A stretch of DNA of 64,000 nt. Source: Rhytidiadelphus loreus (lineage: Eukaryota > Streptophyta > Bryopsida > Hypnales > Hylocomiaceae). This document shows, piece after piece, positions 55,627 to 64,000 of this stretch. The notes beneath the pieces were generated by a model. The model searched no databases, was not told the DNA's origin, and worked only from the letters and a program-made list of their open reading frames with translations. Position numbers and translations under genes: made by a program. The stretch's first letter is position 1, and every line of letters starts with the position of its first letter. The stretch spans positions 14,389,501-14,453,500 of the forward strand of contig OX344762.1 in assembly GCA_947034895.1 (NCBI GenBank), given 5' to 3'.

Positions 55627-57643
55627 CTTTTACAAATCTCTGGAACGAATTGTTCATTTCGAATGAAATCAATGAATTTTCATCTACAGTAGGTTTTCCA
55701 TGTTCCATCCATCCCCACACTCCTGTGACGATCGCTTTCCGCCACTGCCCAAAATTATGGAAAACCCGAAAAAGGGTTCACATTGCTAGTAACAGCACAG
55801 ACACCAAATCACGCGTCTTGAGCACGGGTATGTCGGTAAGGAGGAAACGCGAGGCACTTCCCACGAGGAGTTCTACTATTCCAGACTCCGATGACGGAAA
55901 GTTGACTCCCGGATCACACATATCGGCAACATAGAGATCTCACCGACATCGACCGACTTCGATTGTATCTTGGGAGTGAAGGAAACGCATTTTTGACTGC
56001 TTGCTCGACGCAAGCACAGACGCACGATCGAGTTCTCTACAGTAGCTGGCAAGCAAGCAGTCGTTGCAATTCCAGCCACGGACGAAACGTTGACTCCCGG
56101 ATCGATCACATATGTCTGCACCGTACATAGGCCGGGATCTCACCGACATCGATCGACTTAATTCAATTATATCTTGGGATCGGAGTGAATGAAGTGCAGG
56201 ATCACTGCTTTCTTGAAGCAGGCGCAGGCGCACTGATCACTCTAGCTTGCAAGCAAGCAAGTCGTTGCAATTCCGGCCACGGTCATCTACAGCTACTTTT
56301 CCACTTTCAGGGTTCGTGTCCGTCCTTACTTTTGTCAATTTCAACCTTGCTTCATTGTTTTTGGATGCGGAACACCTTGTTCGATAGACACAAGAATTCA
56401 TCAAGCACACGCAGGTCCATAGTTTCATGAAAAACGAGGTTTGCCTTCACACCGGGTATTTCCAAAGAGATCTTGCTAGCATAGTCTTCAGGTTAAAAGA
56501 AACTAAGAGTTTTTAATGAGTTATTAGGTTGGAGGATGCCAGATTCTGTTAGGAAACTAGGTGTCCAATGCGCGTGAAAGAAGTTCGTCGTCTTCGGAAT
56601 TGAAAGGCAATTGAGAATAGACCATTCAATTCTATCACCACCCCTTATAGATTTAGTCTGGCTAGTTGAAATATAGAATAGCATGTGAACTCTCAGAAAA
56701 AATCAGTGGCCTTACCAACTTTGTCGTCTGTTCCGGGAGCGGAGCAACTACTGTAGTAGCTAGTAGTGTGATCGACCAACTGGTACACATGCAGAATTAT
56801 TCTCAGTTACGGTTTCCAATGATCGATAGCTTGAACGAACGGAAATTAAGCTATTGTGTCAATGAATCAGTAGTATGATTGACTGTGCCGCGACGTCATG
56901 TGTCCGAAATACGCATGAGTTGGGCTGCGGTAAGTGTGAGCGAATTCTGGTCCTACGTAATCTCAAGCTAGCTCATTTTCATGGAAGGCTACGGGAACCC
57001 TGGACAGATCAGTAACGTAGAAACCACTGGAAATTATTGGCGACCAACAATTTACTTGCAGGACGGCAGCAGGGGGTGCCTGACTAGGTCCCGATTCTAA
57101 TAGAATTACTTATTCCTGTAACTGTTCATTCGAGCATTTCTCTAAACTTCTTGTTTGTTGTGTTGCATGCAGATCGTGTACATGTTCATAGGGATACTTG
57201 ATGTCGTTTTGACCTGCAGTACGTAAACGTACACCCTGAAAATCTCGAACTTTTTATTTGGTCAAGTGTCACGACTTAGAGGTTTCAATTTCGAGAGTAT
57301 TCATATTCATTTGCGCTATATCGTGCTTATATCAGAGCATTAGACATACCGATATATGTTTCGTCGACCTACATCCTTAGAACGACTGAGCTAGGTGATC
57401 GAGCAGCTTGTGGAAAATTTGCAAACTTTCTCAGAAAAGACTTCCATTCGACGGTGCGTTCGTGTCAACCGCCAATTAATTTGATAGAGCTTCTGCGACG
57501 CTTCGTGAAGGCGTGCAATCATACAACTGTGTCATTGACACAAGTGGGGATTAATTTGGTCAAGTGTCACGAGTTGGAGGTTTTACTTTCCAGAGTATTC
57601 AGCCTATTTCGTGGCTACATCACAGCATTAGACACCGTACACC
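55627..57643 (+). other. 5' flank and leader of Ca2+-ATPase copy 2
   Basis: Homologous to 109-2051. The part before about 56985 is diverged and contains an internal duplication: GCAAGC(AG)TCGTTGCAATTCC(AG)GCCACGG and neighbouring CACCGACATCGA segments occur at about 55940-56090 and 56140-56285. The part from about 57030 on is nearly identical to copy 1. Confidence 0.6.
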
Positions 57644-60600
57644 ATGGCCAACAAAGGCAAGGTTCACTCTGGCCCCTCATCAATTCCAGCTCCGGAATGG
57701 GGAAATGACCCTGAGAACCCTGATTTCCATGGTGGAGAGTCCAAGAGGTTGCATCGAGAACTTGCCTGCTTCAAAGCATGTCTCCGATTTAGAGGGGCCT
57801 CAATCGCCATCTGTGCTTGCGCTCGGTTCCAAAGAGGCATTCGCATTCAGCCCTTGCCCGATGGCTATGGGATCTCCGCCACCGCGCTGGTCCAATTACT
57901 CCAAGACCGGCAATTAGAGGATCTCGACAGATTAGGTGGGGTTGAAAAACTGTCTTCCAAGCTCAACACAGATAGGGAATATGGCCTCGATGAAACAGAG
58001 GAACAAATGGAGAAGAGGCGTGCAGCTTTCGGGTCCAACACGTACCCGAAGAAGGTGACGAAAGGCTTCTGGTCCTTCGTCTGGGATGCTTGCAAAGACA
58101 CCACGCTCAATATCTTGATGGTATGCGCGATTGTGTCTCTTGCCACGGGGATCTGGACGGAGGGGATCCAAGAAGGCTGGTACGAGGGCACCAGCATCGG
58201 CTTCGCCGTGATCCTGGTGATCGTGGTCACGGCCGTCAGCGACTACAAACAGGGGTTGAATTTCCGCAACTTGAACGATGAGAAGGAGAATATTCAACTG
58301 GAAGTTCTCCGAGCTGGGCGGCGACAGAAAGTCTCCATATTCGACCTGATGGTGGGCGACATTGTGCCGTTGTCCATTGGAGGCCAAGTTCCGGCGGACG
58401 GGGTGCTGGTGGAGGGCCATTCGCTGTCGATCGACGAGTCCACCATGACGGGGGAGAGTTTGCCCGTGAAGAAGGACAAGACGCGTCCGTTTCTGCTGTC
58501 GGGATGCAAAGTGCAGGACGGCCAAGGCACGATGCTGGTGACGGGAGTGGGACTGAACACGGAATGGGGCCAAGTCATGGCGTCCATCAGCGCCGACAAT
58601 GGCGACCAGACGCCTCTTCAGGTGAGGCTGAACGGCGCGGCGACTTTGATTGGGAAAGTGGGTCTCTTCGTGGCGACGCTGGTTCTCGTCATCTTGGTGA
58701 TCCGATACTTCGCGATCACGTTCAAAAACGCGACGGCGAAGGATCGGAGAACATCGGAGGTGATCAAGGATATGGTGAGCATTTTCTCGATTGCGGTGAC
58801 GATTGTGGTGGTGGCGGTGCCGGAAGGTTTACCCCTGGCGGTGACGCTGACATTGGCGTACTCCATGCGCAAGATGATGGCTGACAAATCGTTAGTCCGG
58901 CATCTGGCCGCTTGCGAGACCATGGGATCGGCCACCACCATTTGCAGTGACAAAACAGGGACACTCACGACCAATCAGATGACCGTCACGAGAGTCTACT
59001 TGGCCGGGGAGATGAAGGACGAACAGTCCCTCGCGGATGCCGAATCGCTTCCTGTGAGTTTGCGAACATCGCTCATGAATTCCGTGGGTTTGAACAGCAA
59101 CGGGAATGTCTCTCCTCCGAAGGAAGGAGAGAAGCCAGTCGTGACGGGAAGTCCCACAGAAGCCGCGATTTTGACATGGGGGCTCCAGCTGGGGATGGAC
59201 TTTCGCGCCATCCGTCACGAGAATGAGGTGCTGCATGTGGAGACCTTCAACTCGGAGAAGAAACGCGCAGGGGTGGTGTACAAAAACGGGAAAGGCGAGG
59301 TGGAAATGCATTGGAAGGGCGCAGCGGAAATCATTCTCGACCTCTGTGATCACTGGGTGGATTCCGACGGCAAGTGTCAGCCCCTGACTGGCGAGAAGCG
59401 GGTGGAGTTGAATGGCATGATCGAGGGCATGGCAGCTCAGGCCCTCCGTTGCATCGCCTTTGCTTACAGACCTTTCGACGAAGCCGAAATTCCTGCAAGC
59501 GAAGATGCGCGGTCGGATTGGAAGGCGCCGGATGAGGGACTCATCTTGATGGCCATAGCCGGAATCAAGGATCCTTGCCGGCCCGGAGTGCGTGAGGCCG
59601 TTTCTCGGTGCCAACGCGCGGGGGTGAAGGTGCGCATGGTGACGGGAGACAACATCTTCACCGCGAAAGCCATCGCTAGCGAATGCGGCATTTTGAAAGA
59701 AGGAGACCTGGTGGTGGAGGGCAAAGACTTTCGCCTCTGGGACGAGGAGATGCTGAACAGCGACGCACTGGACCGTCTGGTGGTGATGGCGAGATCTTCC
59801 CCGTTGGACAAGCTGAAGCTCGTGAAAGCGCTGAAGGAGCGGCGCGGCGACGTGGTGGCCGTGACGGGGGACGGGACGAACGACGCGCCGGCGCTGAAGG
59901 AAGCCGACATCGGTCTGTCCATGGGCATCGCCGGGACGGAAGTCGCGAAAGAAAGCTCCGACATCATCATCCTCGACGACAACTTCACGTCGGTGGTGAA
60001 AGTGGTGCGCTGGGGTCGCTCCGTGTACGCCAACATCCAGAAGTTCATTCAGTTTCAGCTCACAGTGAACGTCGTGGCGCTCGCGATCAATTTCGTGGCG
60101 GCGATCAGCTCCGGGGAGGTCCCCCTCACCGCCGTGCAGCTGTTGTGGGTGAATCTGATCATGGACACCATGGGCGCGCTCGCGCTCGCCACAGAAGCTC
60201 CAACGGACGACCTCATGGACAAGAAGCCCATCGGACGAACCGAGCCACTCATCACCAACATCATGTGGCGGAACATCTTCGGCCAAGCGACTTACCAGAT
60301 CATTATCCTCCTGGTCCTCACGTACCGCGGGATCGAAATTCTGGGACTGAAGGGAACGCACGAGGAGCAAGTGCTGGAGCGGAACACTATCATCTTCAAC
60401 GCCTTCGTGTTTTGCCAGCTCTTCAACGAGATCAACGCGCGTCGTCCCGAGGCTTTCAATGCGTTTCAAGGCATTCACAGAAACTACTTGTTCCTGTCGA
60501 TCATCGCCATCACCGTGTTCTTGCAGGTGATCATCGTGACGTTTTTGAATAAGTTCGCGGAGACGACTGCTTTGGAGATCAAGTGGTGGGGTTTGTGTGT

Positions 60601-60877
60601 GGGCATTGGATTGGTGGCGATTCCTCTGGCGCTGTTGGTGAAGTGCCTGCCGGTGCCGAAGAAGCCTTTGTTGGAGATTTCATGTTTCCCCAGCCAGGCG
60701 TGCTTGCGCTTGAAGCGAAGGAATCGACCCAACCATTTGGGCACTACGAGCGATGACGAATTCGAGGCGTCGTCGAGGATGGGAAGCCGGCGTCGTCAGG
60801 TCGCGAATGGCGCGCAATTGATATCCAGAGACCGTGATTTGGGATTCAGCAGCAATGTGATCAGCATTCGGAGTTGA
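57644..60877 (+). CDS. P-type IIB Ca2+-ATPase (autoinhibited, ACA/PMCA type), copy 2
   Basis: It has 1077 residues and the same start, motifs and lack of introns as the copy at 2052-5285. It keeps all signatures of an active pump (TMTGES, PEGL, DKTGT with Asp436, TGDGTND). Relative to copy 1 it has Ser53 and Gly482. I see only about three base differences over 3.2 kb, fewer per base than in the leader and much fewer than in the outer flanks. It faces the intact GLP gene, so the two transcripts converge. Cytosolic Ca2+ export is its expected role; the membrane it acts in cannot be told from sequence. Confidence 0.96.
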   Translation: MANKGKVHSGPSSIPAPEWGNDPENPDFHGGESKRLHRELACFKACLRFRGASIAICACARFQRGIRIQPLPDGYGISATALVQLLQDRQLEDLDRLGGVEKLSSKLNTDREYGLDETEEQMEKRRAAFGSNTYPKKVTKGFWSFVWDACKDTTLNILMVCAIVSLATGIWTEGIQEGWYEGTSIGFAVILVIVVTAVSDYKQGLNFRNLNDEKENIQLEVLRAGRRQKVSIFDLMVGDIVPLSIGGQVPADGVLVEGHSLSIDESTMTGESLPVKKDKTRPFLLSGCKVQDGQGTMLVTGVGLNTEWGQVMASISADNGDQTPLQVRLNGAATLIGKVGLFVATLVLVILVIRYFAITFKNATAKDRRTSEVIKDMVSIFSIAVTIVVVAVPEGLPLAVTLTLAYSMRKMMADKSLVRHLAACETMGSATTICSDKTGTLTTNQMTVTRVYLAGEMKDEQSLADAESLPVSLRTSLMNSVGLNSNGNVSPPKEGEKPVVTGSPTEAAILTWGLQLGMDFRAIRHENEVLHVETFNSEKKRAGVVYKNGKGEVEMHWKGAAEIILDLCDHWVDSDGKCQPLTGEKRVELNGMIEGMAAQALRCIAFAYRPFDEAEIPASEDARSDWKAPDEGLILMAIAGIKDPCRPGVREAVSRCQRAGVKVRMVTGDNIFTAKAIASECGILKEGDLVVEGKDFRLWDEEMLNSDALDRLVVMARSSPLDKLKLVKALKERRGDVVAVTGDGTNDAPALKEADIGLSMGIAGTEVAKESSDIIILDDNFTSVVKVVRWGRSVYANIQKFIQFQLTVNVVALAINFVAAISSGEVPLTAVQLLWVNLIMDTMGALALATEAPTDDLMDKKPIGRTEPLITNIMWRNIFGQATYQIIILLVLTYRGIEILGLKGTHEEQVLERNTIIFNAFVFCQLFNEINARRPEAFNAFQGIHRNYLFLSIIAITVFLQVIIVTFLNKFAETTALEIKWWGLCVGIGLVAIPLALLVKCLPVPKKPLLEISCFPSQACLRLKRRNRPNHLGTTSDDEFEASSRMGSRRRQVANGAQLISRDRDLGFSSNVISIRS

Positions 60878-62349
60878 TTCCGTTAAGCTTGCTGCAATCA
60901 CAGGCTAACAGACCTTGGAATCCCCATCAAGGTCAAAATGGAAAGGGAGAGTTCACAGTGCAAAGAGGACTTGGAATCACAGGCTAGCATTCCGTGAAAT
61001 CCCCACCAAGGTGAGAAAGTAACGGGATAGTTGCACTTGGAATCATAGGCTAGCAAACCATTCTTTTGAGCTAATGTTCAGGATTCATTTGTTGAGGACG
61101 ATCGGTATTCCAGATATGCGCATTCTTTTTAGTCCTGAGGACCAGGGAATTTGGGGTGGAGTTAGAGGGGTTGATACCTCCAGTGGCGCCTGGAGTCATG
61201 TGCCCTGATTTTTGAGGTCCGAGCCTCAGGTAGAAGCATCCATTCTTAAATTTGTACCCTACATTAATCTTGAAATTATAGGGATAGAAGAATTGCGAAA
61301 TGTATAGTTGGAGGAAATATACTATGTTGTTGCATGTACTTCAAAAGTTCATAAATTGTTTGTTTTATAACTGAATATGATCATTTAATTTTTTGGATAT
61401 GCATGATTTTCAATTCCCTATGTGTGGAAAAGAGTTTCATGTGTTGGTTCCATCCCAAAGTATGCGGAATTGGTTGGAGTGCTGGTCATAGGTGTTCCAA
61501 CATGCCATTCTGACTCATTTCTCTTATACCAGTAAGCATTTGTCATTTTTCTGAGGTGGAAGATTCACCAACTTTGTGGAATGATATGGGTAATACGGGT
61601 GCTGTAGATGACCTGTTTTTTTTATCAAATTATAGACGTGATCTTTCAACAAGTAATGCATTAATTTGAAGAGAAGGGTCAACACACGCCGAAAGCTGAA
61701 GAATAGCTTTCCTGTCGCTCCATCAACTTCATGCACCAAGCCCGAGTAACGATCCTTGAAGCAATTTAGCTTTGAACTGGCTCGCTGAGGATGGTGACTG
61801 TTCATGGAAACCGGCATGATATTCAAACTCGATATTGCTAGTGACTTTGCCTCCGCAGGCAAAGTCACTCGCATCCAGCCGTGACCGAGCATCACCAGGA
61901 AAGTGCTGAGGACCAAGAAGTGATGCTGCACTAATCTTTTGTGGAATTGTGAATCGAAAAGGTACCAACTACCAACAGGATCTCTTTAATAAAAAAGTGT
62001 ACCTTGCAGATCATGACTCTGACTACATTGATACCATGTGCACCGAATCAGTACGAACTCATAGGATCTTGAAATGGCTTTATTGAGTACAATAGGCGGC
62101 ACAAGAATTGAATTTAACCGTCCCATGAGATCAGTTTGTGCCAACTGGTCTATGTGGCAGGACTCTGAGATCCTATTTCTAAATGAATGGAATGTACTGG
62201 AACTGTGTCCGTCTAAATGTCTAATTGTGATTTCTACAGTGTCTGGGTCAATGAATGAATCATGGCTAGTTCACGAGTACCCCGAATATATGTCAAAAAT
62301 TACTGTGTTGGCAGAGGCGGATTCCATTCCTAATTGATAGCTAGCTACC
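60878..62349. other. Intergenic region between ATPase copy 2 and GLP
   Basis: It is the counterpart of 5286-6764. The ATPase 3' flank is conserved to about 61280, the middle has indels, and the segment of about 62000-62280 is again almost identical to copy 1. No gene seen. Confidence 0.55.
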
Positions 62350-63021
62350 TTACACCATGCGGATGTTTGTCCGGATCATGTCCACGGTCTCCTCGCTGAT
62401 GCGGAAGGCCTTCTCCAGCACCTCGTCCTTGATGTCCGGCTTGAACAACGCCGTGGCGATTTGCTGCACTCCAGGGTTCTGGCTGTCCAAGCCAGAGAAG
62501 GCCAGCGCCGGGCCGTTGCCCACGTTCAGCTGGAAGTGCACCAGGGCCTTGGGGAACACGAACAGCTCGCCTTCCTTGATGGTGGTGGCGAACAAAGTGT
62601 TGTTGGTGTCGACAAAGCCCACGTACAGCTCGCCCTTGGCCACGATCAGAAGCTCGGTGGCGCGTGGGTGCGTGTGCGGGGGGTTGATGCCTCCCTTGGC
62701 GAAGTCAATGCGGGCCGCGGAGATGCCCAAGGTGTTCAATGCCGGGAACTCCTTCACGGAGGCCCCCGTGACCATGGCGTAGTTGCGGTTGTTGGTGTTG
62801 CCGGGCTTGGTCAAGGCATAGGACTTGAAGTTCTCGCCGGACACCTTGTCTGCGGGCAGGCAGGGGAAGCCATTGATGGTGAAGCCGGTGGAGTTGTCTG
62901 CGACGCAGAAGTCCTGCAGGGGGTCGGCGTCGGCGGCCACGGCCAGCATGGGCAGCATCGCCATGCTCGCGAACACCGCCACGGTCACCCAAATGCTTCT
63001 GCGCTGGGTCACGATGCCCAT
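62350..63021 (-). CDS. Germin-like protein (secreted cupin)
   Basis: The protein has 223 residues, the usual GLP size, without intron. Residues 1 to about 30 form a signal peptide (TQRRSIWVTVAVFASMAM...AVAA), so it should act in the cell wall. DPLQDFCVAD follows, with the first conserved Cys, then INGFPCLP with the second. Germin box 1 is GGINPPHTHPRATE, with the two His and the Glu that bind Mn; box 2 is FVFPKALVHFQ with the third His. Many GLPs are Mn superoxide dismutases or oxalate oxidases; which applies cannot be told, though bryophyte-type GLPs are often SOD-like. The start is the only ATG before the signal peptide; stop is TAA. The tandem paralogue at 6765-7390 is dead, so this is the functional copy. 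Confidence 0.95.
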   Translation of the reverse strand: MGIVTQRRSIWVTVAVFASMAMLPMLAVAADADPLQDFCVADNSTGFTINGFPCLPADKVSGENFKSYALTKPGNTNNRNYAMVTGASVKEFPALNTLGISAARIDFAKGGINPPHTHPRATELLIVAKGELYVGFVDTNNTLFATTIKEGELFVFPKALVHFQLNVGNGPALAFSGLDSQNPGVQQIATALFKPDIKDEVLEKAFRISEETVDMIRTNIRMV

Positions 63022-63425
63022 GTTGGCTCGCTCTTCACTGGAAACTGGAAATGTTTGTGGATGCCTTGGACGCGGATGGATGTTTTGTGCGATTTCAAGT
63101 GCGAAACTGAGAGCACTGTGTGTGGGAGAGCTCGAGAGTTGTGGAGGAAGAGTCGGTTGCTGAGTGTGTGTTACAATTGCGTTGAGTTTCTGGGCCTTAT
63201 ATACCTTCGGTTGAGGGTGCAGTGGGCTTAAAGTGGGTCAAGCCTGTTTCCCAGGACGCGCCCACTGGGTGGGCCTGGAGAAACACTCCAGCTAGGGTGT
63301 GCTCGGAGGAGAGGTGACTGCAAAGTGAGGTGCCGCACGCAGAAGGGATTCGCGAGTAGCTGTCCCAGTGAAAGTCCCGAGAGTCCGGTTCCGACGAGTG
63401 AGCTTTGTCGCAAAGGGAGCTGATG
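63022..63425 (-). promoter_or_regulatory. GLP promoter and 5' leader
   Basis: A TATATAAG box on the - strand at 63196-63203 lies about 175 bp before the start codon. The leader of about 150 bp contains the two sites where transposons struck in copy 1 (GTTGGCTC next to the ATG, and GAGAGCACT about 85 bp upstream). Sequence up to about 63425 is shared with the displaced promoter at 37267-37545. Confidence 0.7.
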
Positions 63426-63691
63426 TGGACTCGAGAGGATGTTCGGGACTCTCGGGAGGCGATGATGAAAACTTCAGCTGGTTGCGAGTGGCTTCTTGAG
63501 CTTGTAATAAGCTTTCAATAAATTCTTCACAAGTTTCTCTTCGGAACTAGAAGTTCGTCAAGTGCCAGTCAACACCTCTGTCAATGGAAAATAATGAGAA
63601 GGAAAACACTGTCTCGGTCCTTAAGCCACCCCGTGTTTTGGGAAAGATGGGTTAGACTACCTGCAATTGCGATAAAGCCATTAATCATTAA

Positions 63692-63913
63692 CCCTTAAAC
63701 GACGAAGAGGTGACCTTGAAAATCATCTCTTTTCATTAGCGTGTGAATCATGGACTTTAGAAATAGTAAAAGCACTCATTGGAAGTCAAACTACTATAGG
63801 AGACTTTTTCTTTTCACATTAAAATTCCAAGGACAAATAGTTGCACTTTTGTCCTATTGCAAGAATTCTCTGTCATGCACCGGACACCAAACGTCCTCCT
63901 CGACATTGAAGGG
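63692..63913. mobile_element. Short TTAA-flanked MITE (222 bp)
   Basis: TTAA lies at 63688-63691 and 63914-63917. Ends are CCCTTAAACGACGAAGAGG and, as complement, CCCTTCAATGTCGAGGAGG (15 of 19 match). It has the same target and CCC start as the larger TTAA elements in this window. No coding frame. Confidence 0.78.
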
Positions 63914-64000
63914 TTAAATGAAGCCAAGAACAATTTTTTGTCCAATGGATGACTTCTATGTAGGAGAGGAGAGAAATTGTTCATCCTTGGAATTTTGTGC

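Overview
This is nuclear DNA of a green plant. It holds plant-type telomere motifs (TTTAGGG), a plant-style P-type IIB Ca2+-ATPase, germin-like proteins, GT-AG introns and several plant-type DNA transposon families. The compact, coding-intronless ATPase and germin genes and the DUF7869-like transposon gene suggest a bryophyte or another early-diverging lineage. The species cannot be fixed from the sequence.

The backbone is one locus present twice in direct orientation: a Ca2+-ATPase gene on the + strand facing a germin-like protein (GLP) gene on the - strand. Copy 1 starts at the left edge (ATPase 2052-5285, GLP pseudogene 6765-7390). Copy 2 lies at about 54690-63425 (ATPase 57644-60877, intact GLP 62350-63021). 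The ATPases differ at 2 of 1077 residues, while the flanks and the GLPs are much more diverged. This suggests recent gene conversion of the ATPase core.

Between the copies is a nest of transposons that can be taken apart using copy 2 as the empty site. A 6-kb hAT relic (7399-13389, 8-bp target duplication) sits next to the GLP start codon and carries a nested 582-bp Mutator-like element (9-bp duplication). Some 80 bp further upstream a second insertion (13470-37266, ACT duplication, Harbinger-like remnants) splits the rest of the GLP leader and promoter away. The displaced promoter is recognisable at 37267-37545, about 30 kb from its gene.

Inside that second insertion is the most interesting object: an 18.6-kb element (13760-32347) with a 21-bp perfect terminal inverted repeat and a TTAT flank on both sides. 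It carries a divergent gene set. A DUF7869/DDE-like transposase gene lies on the - strand and has three in-frame TAA/TAG codons but no frameshift. On the + strand are a ParB/DGQHR-like protein, a beta-class DNA-methyltransferase-like protein with a coiled coil, and an FCP1/HAD-like protein. Fourteen copies of a 21-bp palindrome with a variable centre base lie in its introns and intergenic parts, and I saw none elsewhere in the window. It may be an undescribed large plant DNA transposon.

The stretch 37.5-54.7 kb is AT-rich, with almost no gene content. It is packed with small non-autonomous elements: a TTAA-flanked piggyBac-like group (eight bounded copies across the window plus damaged ones), a CACTA miniature element, foldback elements, and a family with CATTAG termini. 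One TTAA element is proven by a filled site in copy 2 against an empty site in copy 1.
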